Source: Lentisphaerota bacterium (GTDB taxonomy: Bacteria > Verrucomicrobiota > Kiritimatiellia > CAIQIC01 > Lenti-01). Taken from it: 64,000 nt of DNA. The translations under genes were made by a program, and so were the position numbers. The notes beneath the pieces were generated by a model. The model did not search any database. It saw only the letters and a list, made by a program, of their open reading frames with translations, and had not been told where the DNA came from. Of this stretch, positions 42,991 through 51,737 are shown piece after piece. Numbering within the stretch: the first letter of the stretch is position 1; every line of letters begins with the position of its first letter. Location: positions 1 to 64,000 of the forward strand of contig JAAZBB010000003.1 in assembly GCA_012514035.1 (NCBI GenBank). The letters run 5' to 3'.

Positions 42991-43374
42991 TCAACCGGTG
43001 ATCTGGATCTTCCGGGGTTTGACTTCCTCCTTCTTGGGGATGGACACGCTCAGCACGCCGTTCTTCACGCGGGCCTGTATGCGGTCGGGATCCACGGCGT
43101 CCGGCAGGGTGAAATCGCGGCGGTAGCGGCCGCAACCGAACTCCTGACCGAGCGTCTCGCAGCCCTCCGGCCGCGCGGGGCGGCTCCAGCCTTCGAGGGT
43201 CAGCACCCGGTTCTGGACCGTGGCTTCGACGGACTTCTCGTCAACGCCGGGCATGTCAGCCACAACGGTGAACTTTTCCGCATCTTCTCGGATATCCACG
43301 CGCGGCACAAAGACCGGCTCGTTTTCCGGCGTCTGGACCGGATCATTCTTCTGGATGGTTTTCTGATCGTTCAT
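42991..43374 (-). CDS. Hsp20-family small heat-shock protein (second in cluster)
   Basis: A 127-residue Hsp20 relative with a short N-terminus and a complete alpha-crystallin domain (FVPRVDIREDAEKFTVVADM, QNRVLTLEG, then NGVLSVSIPKKEE). It ends in PRKIQITG, an I-x-I-type motif used for oligomer assembly. AAAGGAGG lies nine bases upstream of the start. It lies between the other two hsp20 genes with short gaps and is probably cotranscribed with them. Confidence 0.93.
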   Translation of the reverse strand: MNDQKTIQKNDPVQTPENEPVFVPRVDIREDAEKFTVVADMPGVDEKSVEATVQNRVLTLEGWSRPARPEGCETLGQEFGCGRYRRDFTLPDAVDPDRIQARVKNGVLSVSIPKKEEVKPRKIQITG

Positions 43375-43390
43375 GGGGATATGCCTCCTT

Positions 43391-43849
43391 TCAGGTCGCT
43401 TCGATGGCGATCTTGCGGGGTTTCTCCTCCTCCGCCCTCGGCAGGGAGATACGGAGCAGGCCGTTTTTGAATGTCGCCTTTACGGCGCCTGGATTGGCGC
43501 GGAAGGGCAGTTGCAGCGTGCGCTGGAATTCACCGGCGGGCCGCTCGCGTCGCAGAACAGTCTCGCCTGCGGCCGGATCCTCGGCATTCACCTTGCCGTG
43601 CAACGTCAGCATGTCACCGTCCACGGAGATTTCGACGTCCTTGGGGTCCACGCCCGGCATCTCGGCGTCGATGACCAGGCCATCCGCCGACGACCAGACA
43701 TTCATGGGCGGATAGACCGCCCGCAGGCGGCGACCAAACCTTGGGGCCTCCGGAGCGGATAAAATCCGGTTCATGTCTTCTTGAAGCGATTCCAATTCGT
43801 CGAAGATCGTCCAGGGACTCCGCGGTCCAATTGTCAAGAGTTCCAACAT
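43391..43849 (-). CDS. Hsp20-family small heat-shock protein (first in cluster)
   Basis: A 152-residue Hsp20 protein with a longer N-terminus (WTIFDELESLQEDMNRIL), the alpha-crystallin domain (VIDAEMPGVDPKDVEISVDGD, then FKNGLLRISLPRAEEE), and the C-terminal PRKIAIEA assembly motif. It is the promoter-proximal gene of the hsp20 cluster. AAAGGAG precedes the start, and a good sigma-70-type promoter lies just upstream. Confidence 0.93.
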   Translation of the reverse strand: MLELLTIGPRSPWTIFDELESLQEDMNRILSAPEAPRFGRRLRAVYPPMNVWSSADGLVIDAEMPGVDPKDVEISVDGDMLTLHGKVNAEDPAAGETVLRRERPAGEFQRTLQLPFRANPGAVKATFKNGLLRISLPRAEEEKPRKIAIEAT

Positions 43850-43878
43850 GGCTTCTGCTCTCCTTTCTTACCAGTGTT

Positions 43879-43907
43879 AGTATACTTCAATCTTTTTGAA
43901 AGCACAA
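43879..43907 (-). promoter_or_regulatory. Promoter of the hsp20 cluster
   Basis: On the minus strand TTGTGC (43907-43902) and TATACT (43884-43879) are separated by 17 bp. The spacer contains an imperfect inverted repeat (CTTTCAA and TTGAAG), a possible operator. It does not look like a CIRCE element or a typical sigma-32 promoter. Confidence 0.5.
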
Positions 43908-44230
43908 CCCGTGCCAAATAGAAACTAAAAACAATGCTATTCATATATCTTATTGCATATCATCATATTATCGAAATTGTCGGACTGAAATACGCTTCAT
44001 ATTCTATATAATATATGCGCCATATTGACACACCGCGAAGAAATGCAAATGCAATAATGTCCCATAATCCCATGCGACGATTGCACCCTCTGTGCGAGCG
44101 GATTTCCTGGAGCCTGAATCCAAACTGATTTATGGAGTTTATAAACTCCATAATTGGGGTCCGCAGAAGCAGGGTCAGGCCTGTAGTGTTATATACAGTC
44201 GGGAGAAAGTGATGGCCTGCAGTTGTCTGG
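43908..44230. other. AT-rich intergenic region
   Basis: About 320 bp between the hsp20 promoter and the end of the vWA gene. It is much more AT-rich than its surroundings and contains a 24-bp perfect palindrome (44130-44153) and a GGGTCAGGCCTGTAGTG segment. A minus-strand frame of 62 codons starts in the palindrome and has no ribosome binding site; I do not call it a gene. Confidence 0.5.
44130..44153. repeat. 24-bp perfect palindrome
   Basis: TTATGGAGTTTA (44130-44141) is followed directly by its exact reverse complement (44142-44153). It is AT-rich in a GC-rich genome and lies in a non-coding island near a possible mobile-element relic. Confidence 0.85.
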
Positions 44231-46006
44231 TTAGAGTGGGAAATCGGCGCCGTAGGGCAACGGGACGTTGTGACGGATCGACAAGTCGCGGATTTCCCGC
44301 AGGGTATCGTCGCGGCCGCTGGTCAGATGGTCGTTGATGAGCTTATAGATTTTCTGGGCGACCCATTCGCGGCGGAGGCCTTCGCCGCCATCTTCGGCTT
44401 CTTCAAGATCGATCGCAAAGACCATGTCGCGTTTGGCGGGACCGGATTCGCCGACAATCTGCAGCACGGCGGATTTCTGATCGGCGGGGCAGCGGCCGAC
44501 GAGGCGCAGGGGCCGGTCGAGATAGAGGTGCGTGAGGGTGCGGGGATAAACTTCGGCCGCGGAATCCGACGAGAAGCGGTACGCGAGGTTGGCGAGAACA
44601 GGCCGGGACAATTCACGGGCTGCGCGGCGTACGGCATCGGGAATCTGTTCGCGCAGGGGCATGATCCAGGAGCCGCCCCGGTTGTTGTGGCCGAGCAGGT
44701 CGAGCAGGAAGGTATTGACCCGGTCCCCCGCCCCGACCGTGAAGATCGATACCTTGCCCTGATTGGCCTTGCTGAAGCGGGCGATGATATCGGAACTGTC
44801 GATCGTGCCCATAGTCGGCCGCCCATCGGTCATCAGCACCACGACCATGGGCCGGTCCGGCCGGCGGGGAATCCGGAGCACCTGCTGCAGGGGAGAAAAG
44901 AGGTCGGTCTGGCCGCGCGCCCGCAGCTCCTCCACAAACTGCGCGGCCGCCTGCAGCGTATCGGCGGTGACCGGCTGCCAGTCCTTGAAACAGAGCTCCG
45001 GCGACTCGCTGTAGCGCATCAGATTGAGGCGATCCGCGGTGGTGAGGGTGCGCAGGTATTCGATCAGGCCGGCCTTGAAGAAATCCAGCTTGGTGCGGGT
45101 GATGCTCTCGGAGGAATCCTGAACCAGGAGGACATCCTTGGGCAGCACGGGCAGCGCTTCAACCCCCGCGCGGCTGATGGCCAGTTCAAAATAAAGCGCG
45201 TTTTCGCTGGCGGCCTTGTAGGTGGAAACCGCCACGGACAGGAAGCGCTCGATCGGCTCCACGTCGGTCACGTCGGCGATTGTTTCATCCAGCATCCGGC
45301 CCTGGGCGGCCTGGCGTTCGGCCTCGGCGGGGGCGTTTCGGTCGGCGGCGGCCAGCATGGCGGCGGCCGGCGGCTGGGCGGCCGACAGCACATCCAGGGG
45401 GCGAATGGAGGCATCGCCGGGGCGATCGCCGGCGGCGGCCGCCGCAGCGGCGATCGCGGCCTCATCGGCGGGCAGGCTGATATCGGGCGCGCCGGAACGG
45501 CGTGCCAAGGCCGGTTCAATGCGGCGTGGCAGGGCGGCCAGTTCGTCCGCCGCCGCCTTGTGCTCGATTTGGAGGATCTCCTGGCGAAGATCCAGGGAGG
45601 CGGCCGCCGCGGAGGAAGCCGGCGGGGGCACCGCGGCCTCGGCGGGCGGCGGCGGCGTGAATTCCAGCTCCTCGGCCCCGGCACGCAGGTTTTCCAACAA
45701 CTCTTCCTGCAAGGGAGCGACCTCGGCAAACGCCTCGGGATTCTCCGGCCGGAATTTTTCGGGTTGCAGGAAGCCGGCGAGATCGGGCACGGGACGCACT
45801 TCGCCCATGACCAGGGGCCGGCGCGGGACGGTGCTGGGCCAGGCCCCGGGCCTCCGCATGGGAATCACCGGGAACTGGAACAGCAGCACCGCGTGCAGGG
45901 CGAGCGAAACGGCCAGCGTGGCGGCGAACAGCCCGGCCCGCAGCCAAGGCTGCCGTGCTTCGCGCCCCGTCGGGATCTGCCTGCCGATCGCGGCCATGTC
46001 CCCCAT
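44231..46006 (-). CDS. Membrane-anchored von Willebrand factor A protein
   Basis: A 591-residue protein. The N-terminus has a single hydrophobic anchor (AATLAVSLALHAVLLFQFPV) like that of TonB/TolA proteins, then a long Pro/Ala/Glu-rich stretch, and a vWA domain with a DSSES-type MIDAS (DVLLVQDSSESI), DGRPTMG and a FTVGAG strand. Such domains bind protein partners through a metal ion. The start codon overlaps the rho stop as TAATG, so it is translated with rho. The function is not known. Its start fixes the vWA protein as anchored in the inner membrane and facing the periplasm. Confidence 0.85.
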   Translation of the reverse strand: MGDMAAIGRQIPTGREARQPWLRAGLFAATLAVSLALHAVLLFQFPVIPMRRPGAWPSTVPRRPLVMGEVRPVPDLAGFLQPEKFRPENPEAFAEVAPLQEELLENLRAGAEELEFTPPPPAEAAVPPPASSAAAASLDLRQEILQIEHKAAADELAALPRRIEPALARRSGAPDISLPADEAAIAAAAAAAGDRPGDASIRPLDVLSAAQPPAAAMLAAADRNAPAEAERQAAQGRMLDETIADVTDVEPIERFLSVAVSTYKAASENALYFELAISRAGVEALPVLPKDVLLVQDSSESITRTKLDFFKAGLIEYLRTLTTADRLNLMRYSESPELCFKDWQPVTADTLQAAAQFVEELRARGQTDLFSPLQQVLRIPRRPDRPMVVVLMTDGRPTMGTIDSSDIIARFSKANQGKVSIFTVGAGDRVNTFLLDLLGHNNRGGSWIMPLREQIPDAVRRAARELSRPVLANLAYRFSSDSAAEVYPRTLTHLYLDRPLRLVGRCPADQKSAVLQIVGESGPAKRDMVFAIDLEEAEDGGEGLRREWVAQKIYKLINDHLTSGRDDTLREIRDLSIRHNVPLPYGADFPL

Positions 46007-47835
46007 TATCCCTGCAGGGTCATCAGGAATTCAAGGTTGGTCTTTGTTTTTTTCAGGCGCCCAATGAGCAGTTCCATAGCTTCGACGGGAGGCACGCCAT
46101 TGAGGGCCTTGCGTAAAATCCAGACGCGGCTGAGCTCGTCGGGATGCATGAGCAGCTCCTCCTTGCGGGTGCCGGATTTCTCGATGTTGATGGCCGGGAA
46201 GATGCGCTTGTCCACCAGGTAGCGGTCCAAACAGATCTCCATGTTGCCCGTGCCCTTGAATTCCTCGAAGATGACCTCATCCATGCGGCTGCCGGTGTCG
46301 ACCAGCGCGGTGGCGATGATGGTCAGGCTGCCGCCGCCCTCGATGTTGCGGGCGGCGCCGAAGAAGCGCTTGGGCTTGTGCAGGGCGTTGGCATCCACGC
46401 CGCCCGAGAGGATCTTGCCGCTGTGCGGCTGGAGGGTGTTGTAGGCCCGCGCCAGGCGCGTGATCGAGTCGAGCAGGATCACGACATGCTTGCCGGCCTC
46501 GACCTGGCGTTTGGCCATCTCGATCACGATGTCGGCGATCTGCACATGGCGTTCCGGCGGCTCGTCGAAGGTGGAAGCGATGACCTCGGCCTTTGTGTTG
46601 CGTTCCATGTCCGTGACTTCCTCGGGACGTTCGTCGATCAGCAGGATGATCAGCTTCACCTCCGGGTTGTTCTCGGAGATGCTGTTGGCCATCATCTGCA
46701 TCAGGACGGTCTTGCCGGTGCGCGGCGGGGCCACGATGAGCCCGCGCTGGCCCTTGCCGATGGGCGTGAGCAGGTCCATGACCCGCATGTTGACGTTGTT
46801 CTGGCTCTTGGTCTCGAGCACCAGCCGCTGATTGGGAAACAGCGGTGTCAGGTTTTCGAAGGGGATGATGCCGCGCTGGCCCTCGGGCGGGCCGTCGTTG
46901 ATGCTGTTGACCTTCTGGAGGGCGAAAAACCGCTCCTTGTCCTTGGGCGAGCGAATCTCGCCCTCGACCAGATCGCCGGTACGCAGGGCAAAGCGGCGGA
47001 CCTGCGAGGGCGACACATAGATGTCGTCGGGGCACGGCAGGTAGTCGTTGTTGGGTGAGCGCAGGAATCCGAAGTTGTCGGGCAGGATTTCCAGCACGCC
47101 GCGGACGAACATGGTGCCGTTGCAACGGGCGTTAGCCTTGAGGATTTCAAAGATCAGCTCGTGCTTCTTGAGGGCGCCGAGATCCACGAGCTGATAGCTG
47201 TCGGCCAGTTCCTTGAGCTGGGGCACGGTGAGCTGCTGCAGTTCGTTGAGCTTGAGCACGCGGGCCATCTTGGCGCGTTCCGCGGCGGCGGCTTCGGCGG
47301 CGGCGCGCTGGGCGGCGATCTGGGCGGCGCGGGCGGCCTCCTCTTCGGGGGTCAGGGGCGTCCGGGGCCGGTTGTCGTGAAAGGGCTGGCCGCCGTGGCG
47401 CCGGTCGCGGTTGCGGTCGAAATGACGATCATGGCGACCGCCCTGGTGTTGCGGATAGGGCGGCCGGTTGAAGCCTCCGTTCGGATAGGGCCCGCGGGGG
47501 CCTGGCGCGGCCGCGGCGGGAGAAGCGGGTGGGGCAGGCGGCGGGGCGGTCTCGTCTGCGCGCGGCGTTTCCGGCGCCGTCACGGGGGGGGCGTTGCCAT
47601 TGATTTCCGGGGGAGTCGGCGGGGCCTGCGGAGGAGTCGGGTCGGCGGCCGGGCCACCCGAACCCGGACGGTATTCTTCGCCATCGGCAATGGTGGTATC
47701 CAGCAGGGAGGACGGCAAGGGCATGTCGGCGCGTTTCTTCGGATCGGCTTCTGGATTCTTGCGGGGGCGGCCGCGGCGGGCGCCGGCGGCGGAAGGCTTG
47801 CGGGATTGACGGGGTTGCTTGGGGTTTGTTGCCAT
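46006..47835 (-). CDS. rho: Transcription termination factor Rho with long N-terminal extension
   Basis: A protein of about 609 residues, roughly 190 longer than E. coli Rho. The extension is disordered, with RGRPRKNP-type basic motifs, Pro/Ala blocks and a [18 protein letters not shown]-like stretch. It is followed by a normal Rho core: [12 protein letters not shown], the RNA-binding [14 protein letters not shown], the P-loop [12 protein letters not shown], and [13 protein letters not shown]. Long insertions of this kind occur in Rho of Actinobacteria and PVC bacteria and can alter RNA binding. ATG 47835 follows AAGGAG by nine bases and lies 4 bp after the coaE stop. Confidence 0.95.
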   Translation of the reverse strand: MATNPKQPRQSRKPSAAGARRGRPRKNPEADPKKRADMPLPSSLLDTTIADGEEYRPGSGGPAADPTPPQAPPTPPEINGNAPPVTAPETPRADETAPPPAPPASPAAAAPGPRGPYPNGGFNRPPYPQHQGGRHDRHFDRNRDRRHGGQPFHDNRPRTPLTPEEEAARAAQIAAQRAAAEAAAAERAKMARVLKLNELQQLTVPQLKELADSYQLVDLGALKKHELIFEILKANARCNGTMFVRGVLEILPDNFGFLRSPNNDYLPCPDDIYVSPSQVRRFALRTGDLVEGEIRSPKDKERFFALQKVNSINDGPPEGQRGIIPFENLTPLFPNQRLVLETKSQNNVNMRVMDLLTPIGKGQRGLIVAPPRTGKTVLMQMMANSISENNPEVKLIILLIDERPEEVTDMERNTKAEVIASTFDEPPERHVQIADIVIEMAKRQVEAGKHVVILLDSITRLARAYNTLQPHSGKILSGGVDANALHKPKRFFGAARNIEGGGSLTIIATALVDTGSRMDEVIFEEFKGTGNMEICLDRYLVDKRIFPAINIEKSGTRKEELLMHPDELSRVWILRKALNGVPPVEAMELLIGRLKKTKTNLEFLMTLQG

Positions 47836-47839
47836 GGGA

Positions 47840-48445
47840 TCAGTCTCCTTGTTCAAATAAATCCTGCCAGACGGCCCGGCTGCGGGCTTCCAGTTCTTCT
47901 AGCGTGCCATTGTTTTCGATCACCCGGTCGGCCAGCGCCATTTTCCGGGCCACGGGCCATTGGCTGGCCATGCGCGCCCGGGCCTCTTCGACCGTGAGGC
48001 CACGGTGCATGAGCCGCTGCACCATCACCGGCTCATCGGAGGCCACGCAGACGACGGCGTCCCATTCCTGTTGCATGCCGGTTTCAAACAACAGGGGAAT
48101 CAACGCCACGCCGGCGAGTCCTTCCCGCCGGATGCCCTCGGCCCAGACCCGCATGCGACGGATCACCGGGGGGTGGAGCATCTGGTTCAGGCGTTCCCGG
48201 GCGGCGGCGTCGGCAAACACGATCGCGGCCAGGCGGGTGCGGTCGATGCCGCCATCCGGCGCCCAGACCCGCGGACCAAAGGCCTGTTGGATTTCTTCCA
48301 CGCACACCCCGCCAGGAGCGATCAACCGGTGCGCAATTTCATCGGCATCGATCATTTCGGCGCCCCAGCGCCGCCAGAAACCGGCCACGGTGCTTTTGCC
48401 GCAGGCGATTCCGCCGGTTAAAGCCACGCAATACCCTTTTTTCAT
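47840..48445 (-). CDS. coaE: Dephospho-CoA kinase
   Basis: A protein of about 201 residues with a P-loop ([12 protein letters not shown]), the DADEIAHRL motif, and LIPLLFETG typical of CoaE. It makes coenzyme A from dephospho-CoA in the last step of the pathway. ATG 48445 begins at MKKGYCVAL; an earlier ATG at 48457 overlaps the preceding gene's stop. The end overlaps the ribosome binding site of rho. Confidence 0.93.
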   Translation of the reverse strand: MKKGYCVALTGGIACGKSTVAGFWRRWGAEMIDADEIAHRLIAPGGVCVEEIQQAFGPRVWAPDGGIDRTRLAAIVFADAAARERLNQMLHPPVIRRMRVWAEGIRREGLAGVALIPLLFETGMQQEWDAVVCVASDEPVMVQRLMHRGLTVEEARARMASQWPVARKMALADRVIENNGTLEELEARSRAVWQDLFEQGD

Positions 48446-48450
48446 TTCTT

Positions 48451-50517
48451 TCACCATGGTCGGGCCGGCGCCAGGGGGGGCGCTTCGCTGATGGCGCCGC
48501 CCTGTTCATCCGCGCGAAATCCGGCGGCCAGCAGGGCGCCCGCGAGCCGCAGAACCTCCTGGGCTTCCTCGTTCCCGGCGTCCATGCGCAGGGCATGGGC
48601 TGCGCGGGTCTGGGCCAGATCCGCCTCGCCGCTTTCCAGGGCGGAGCGAGCCTCTTCCGCCAGGGTCTCCGCCAGCCGGGCGGCGACGGGACTTTGCGTC
48701 AGCCGGAAGACCCGGAACTTGCGATTGGCGAACTGCGGCTCGAAATGCCGCAATTCCTCCGGCCGCTGCTCGAACAGGCGGGCCGCGGCATTCGTTGACG
48801 GCTCCAGCGCGTCCACCATGTAGCGCATCTGGAGGCCGGGCTGGATGTCGGAAAACTCGCCCATGGCATGCACGTAAATCGTGGCGCCGTGCGCCTCCAT
48901 CCAGGTACGGAACTGATCTTCGTCGCCTTTGAACAGCACCTCGCCATAGTCCTGCACCCGGGCGCGGATTTCCGGGGCTTCAAACTTCGGGTGCAGCACA
49001 ACGGGACAGCCGCCGTAGGTGGCGATGGCGGCGCTGATGCCGAAATTCGCCAGCACGGGCTCCGGGGCCGCGTATGTTCGTAAATGCTTCATCAAGGCTT
49101 CTGTTTCACCGGCATAGACGTTGGGGCGTCCCCAGCGCAAAGGTTCCCGCCAGGTTTGGCCCGCTTCCACCAGCCAACCCAAGATCAACCCGGCCGCGAC
49201 GATCCCGCGGCTCCACCGCCCGCTGGCCGCCAGCCACCGGCCGGCCCCCAGGCCGACCAGGCCGCAGGCAAATACCGCCAGCCAGGCATGAAACCGGAAA
49301 AACAGGATGAAAGCAGCCAACGACGCCAGGAAATAGAAAAACAGGAGGGGAAAATCGGCGCAGGGTGGCCTGTCGCGTAATCTGGCCGGAATCAAACCCC
49401 AAACGGCCAGCGCCGTCAACACCAAAAGCGCAGGAAACCACTCCCCCACCATGCGCCAGGAGGTGGAGTGCAGCGCCGGCGCCCACAGGATGCGCTGATC
49501 GAAGGTCAGCATGGCCGGATCGTCCGGACGGATGTTGAAACACCGCAGCTTGGCCCACAGCAGGGAAGCGAAATGGCCGTAGGCCGGCACATAATGCCGG
49601 GACAGCGCGAGATACAGCAGCAACGGGGCAACGGCCAGCACCAGGCGGGTGGCCAACCGCCGGTGCTGCGCGACCGGCGCGCCGGCCAGCAGCAGCCCCC
49701 ACCCCAGCGCCATGACCGGCGAGCCCGCAAAACCGTGCGCGGCCAGATAGGGATTGCGCAGTCCCGCCGCCAGCAGGACCGCCATCAGCGGCACTGCCAC
49801 CGTCCACAATTCCTCTTTCGCCAGCCGTCCGCGCACGGCCTGGACCCACCCCCAGGCCATGAACAGCAGCAGATAAAACTGCACCAGGTCCCATGCGCAG
49901 AGCGCGAGCCCCGCCAGCACGGCCGCGAGCCCGCCCGCCACCAGCCGGCCGCGCCAAGAACCGGCGCGGCGGCGGGCCCAGGTCACCGCCGCCAGATGCC
50001 CCAGCAGCAGCGGCAGCGCATGGTTTTCGTGCGACAATTCCTGGCCCGTCGAACGCGCCACGGCGCTGATGGCCACGGCATAGAAGGCCGCCGCCCAGAA
50101 GCCGCCCGCGAGCCCCCCGCCCATCCATTTGACCCAGAAAAACATCCCGGGAATCGCCAGACAGAACCAGGCCAGATGGAGCCAGCGGATTTTTTCGGCA
50201 AGATTCAAGGTGCCGGGCCAAAGCTTCGCGGCGCGCACATAGGCGTACTCCGCGCCGACCGTATCCGTCACCTGGGGGTCCACGCCGTGCGGATACTGGA
50301 TGCCCTGATCCAGCCGCGGCAGCTCCCCGTCGCGATACACCATCTGAATGCGCCGGAACGCCAGCGCGCTTTCCAGGGTGAACGGGATCGTACCGTCCGG
50401 CGTCAATACGCGCTGCGCGTCCAGCACGTGCCGACGGGTTCCGACCGCCAGCAACACCAGCAGAACCAGCAGCAGCGCCTGCAGCGGGATTTGGAAAGAT
50501 TTGGCGGGAAGGGTCAC
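48451..50517 (-). CDS. STT3-like GT-C membrane protein (possible oligosaccharyltransferase)
   Basis: A 688-residue protein with about twelve to thirteen hydrophobic helices followed by a soluble C-terminal domain. Residues 39-57 (LTPDGTIPFTLESALAFRR) and 155-165 (RSTGQELSHEN) resemble the first acidic loop and the S-R-S-x-x-G-x-x-D-N-E type segment of STT3/AglB/PglB oligosaccharyltransferases. The C-terminal part has an HPKFEAPEIRARVQDYGE region and FRTWMEAHGATIYVHAM, analogous in position to the soluble domain. The WWDYG motif is not obvious. GTG 50517 is the chosen start. It ends against coaE. A polysaccharide or protein glycosyltransferase is likely; the exact role is inference. Confidence 0.55.
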   Translation of the reverse strand: MTLPAKSFQIPLQALLLVLLVLLAVGTRRHVLDAQRVLTPDGTIPFTLESALAFRRIQMVYRDGELPRLDQGIQYPHGVDPQVTDTVGAEYAYVRAAKLWPGTLNLAEKIRWLHLAWFCLAIPGMFFWVKWMGGGLAGGFWAAAFYAVAISAVARSTGQELSHENHALPLLLGHLAAVTWARRRAGSWRGRLVAGGLAAVLAGLALCAWDLVQFYLLLFMAWGWVQAVRGRLAKEELWTVAVPLMAVLLAAGLRNPYLAAHGFAGSPVMALGWGLLLAGAPVAQHRRLATRLVLAVAPLLLYLALSRHYVPAYGHFASLLWAKLRCFNIRPDDPAMLTFDQRILWAPALHSTSWRMVGEWFPALLVLTALAVWGLIPARLRDRPPCADFPLLFFYFLASLAAFILFFRFHAWLAVFACGLVGLGAGRWLAASGRWSRGIVAAGLILGWLVEAGQTWREPLRWGRPNVYAGETEALMKHLRTYAAPEPVLANFGISAAIATYGGCPVVLHPKFEAPEIRARVQDYGEVLFKGDEDQFRTWMEAHGATIYVHAMGEFSDIQPGLQMRYMVDALEPSTNAAARLFEQRPEELRHFEPQFANRKFRVFRLTQSPVAARLAETLAEEARSALESGEADLAQTRAAHALRMDAGNEEAQEVLRLAGALLAAGFRADEQGGAISEAPPLAPARPW

Positions 50518-50520
50518 GGG

Positions 50521-50555
50521 AATCAGGGTTCAGGGTTCGGGGTTCGGGGAAAACC
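50521..50555. repeat. GGTTC tract next to palindrome array A
   Basis: A series of CAGGGTTCAGGGTTCGGGG-type heptamers begins four bases upstream of the start of the STT3-like gene. A related tract lies at 60268-60298 beside the second palindrome array, with the same placement relative to the adjacent gene. Confidence 0.8.
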
Positions 50556-50570
50556 GACTGCAGGCAAATA

Positions 50571-50672
50571 TTCCACACTCTGGAAAGCAGTTTTCCACGG
50601 TGTGGAAAAAAAGGCCGATTTTTTCCACACAATGGAAAAAGTTTTCGGCGTTTTTCCACACAATGGAAAAAA
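50571..50672. repeat. Palindrome array A (four TTCCA-N5-TGGAA units)
   Basis: Four inverted repeats with centres at 50578, 50600, 50630 and 50661. Arms are TTTTCCA and TGGAAAA (shorter in the first unit), loops are CACTC, CGGTG, CACAA and CACAA. The third and fourth are separated by GTTTTCGGCG, and TTTTCGGCGG follows the fourth, giving a tandem unit of about 31 bp. The array lies 54-155 bases upstream of the start of the STT3-like gene and just beyond the exonuclease stop. A homologous array occurs at 60339-60440. Confidence 0.92.
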
Positions 50673-50697
50673 TTTTCGGCGGATATTCATGAGGGGA

Positions 50698-51606
50698 TCA
50701 GAACAGGTTCATCTGCCCGTCGGCGGGGGGCCGGGGGGCGGATTTCAGCGCGGGGGGCGCGGCAGGTCCGGCATCGAGTTCGGCGGCGAACTGGTGCAGC
50801 TCGTATTGTTCAAAGAAGGTCTTGAGCTTGGCGGGATCGGGGGCGGGCGCGGGCAGTTCCGCCCACCCCGGGACGCCGGGCACGTTCTTATCCAGGGTCA
50901 TCAGCTCTACGTTGGTTTCCGCGATGGCCTGCCCGGCCTGGACTTTGGCGCGGAGGGTTTCCGATTCGATCTCCCCGGCGCGGGCCAGGCATTCCGCAAG
51001 CGACCCGAACTGCGCGAGAAGCCTGGTGGCGGTCTTGGGTCCGACGCCGTTGATGCCGGGGATGTTGTCGGAGACATCGCCGATGAGGGCGAGCCAGTCC
51101 ACAATCTGTTCCGGTTTGACGCCGGTCTTGGCTTCGACGCCGGCCGGGCCCATTTCCTCGCTGGTCTTGGTGGGCGGGACGATGCGGATGCGGTCGCTCA
51201 CAAGCTGCATCAGGTCCTTGTCGCTCGTAGCCAGGCGGACGGTGGCGCCGGCCAGCGCGGCGCGGTCCGCCAGCGTGGCGATGACATCGTCGGCCTCCTG
51301 GCCCTCGATGAGCAGCATCGGAATGCCGGCGGCGGCGAGGTACTCATTGATCAGTGGAAGCTGGCCGCGCAGGTCGTCGGGCATCGGCGCGCGCTGGGCC
51401 TTGTAGTCCGGGCATTTTTCGAGGCGGTGGGCGGGCGACCCGCCGTCGAAGGCCACGACCAGGCGGTCGGGATGCCACTGCTTCTGGAGCTGGCGGATCA
51501 TGCGGATGAAGCCAAACAGGGCGTTGGTGGGCCGGCCGGCGCGGGTGGTGAGGCCGCGTACGGCGTAGAACGCACGGTAGGCGACCGCGGTGCCGTCCAC
51601 GATCAC
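50698..51606 (-). CDS. Stand-alone 5'-3' exonuclease (PolA N-terminal domain type)
   Basis: A protein of about 302 residues equal to the 5' nuclease domain of DNA polymerase I: VIVDGTAVAYRAFYAVRG, FDGGSPAHRLEKCPDYKAQR, EGQEADDVIATLA, TSDKDLMQLV, and the helix-hairpin-helix GDVSDNIPGINGVGPKTATRLL. It removes RNA primers or flaps. No polymerase domain follows. The start is uncertain because a degenerate GTTCAG repeat tract lies just upstream; GTG 51606 gives the normal family N-terminus, while a TTG at 51669 would include repeat-derived sequence. Confidence 0.85.
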   Translation of the reverse strand: MIVDGTAVAYRAFYAVRGLTTRAGRPTNALFGFIRMIRQLQKQWHPDRLVVAFDGGSPAHRLEKCPDYKAQRAPMPDDLRGQLPLINEYLAAAGIPMLLIEGQEADDVIATLADRAALAGATVRLATSDKDLMQLVSDRIRIVPPTKTSEEMGPAGVEAKTGVKPEQIVDWLALIGDVSDNIPGINGVGPKTATRLLAQFGSLAECLARAGEIESETLRAKVQAGQAIAETNVELMTLDKNVPGVPGWAELPAPAPDPAKLKTFFEQYELHQFAAELDAGPAAPPALKSAPRPPADGQMNLF

Positions 51607-51737
51607 GACAGAATGGAGCAGTTCAGTGTTCAGAGGTCTGATATCAGGGGGTATGCCCAATACATTCAACCCGAATCACAGGCACGGACAGCGCGGCGGC
51701 GCCGTCCATGCCATTTTTCGTGTGGAAGGAAAATCGG
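51607..51737. other. Gap between secretin end and exonuclease start
   Basis: Holds a loose GTTCAG-type tract (GTTCAGTGTTCAGAGG and ATATCAGGGGG, about 51620-51655) directly upstream of the exonuclease coding start. No gene or clear terminator is seen in the remainder. Confidence 0.5.

Noticed and set aside
43963-44151. 62-codon minus-strand frame starting in the 24-bp palindrome
   Set aside because: No ribosome binding site or recognised domain; AT-rich non-coding island.
50571-50672. Palindrome array as a CRISPR
   Set aside because: Units are palindromes of about 20 bp with tiny conserved gaps; there are no unique spacers of uniform length and no cas genes.
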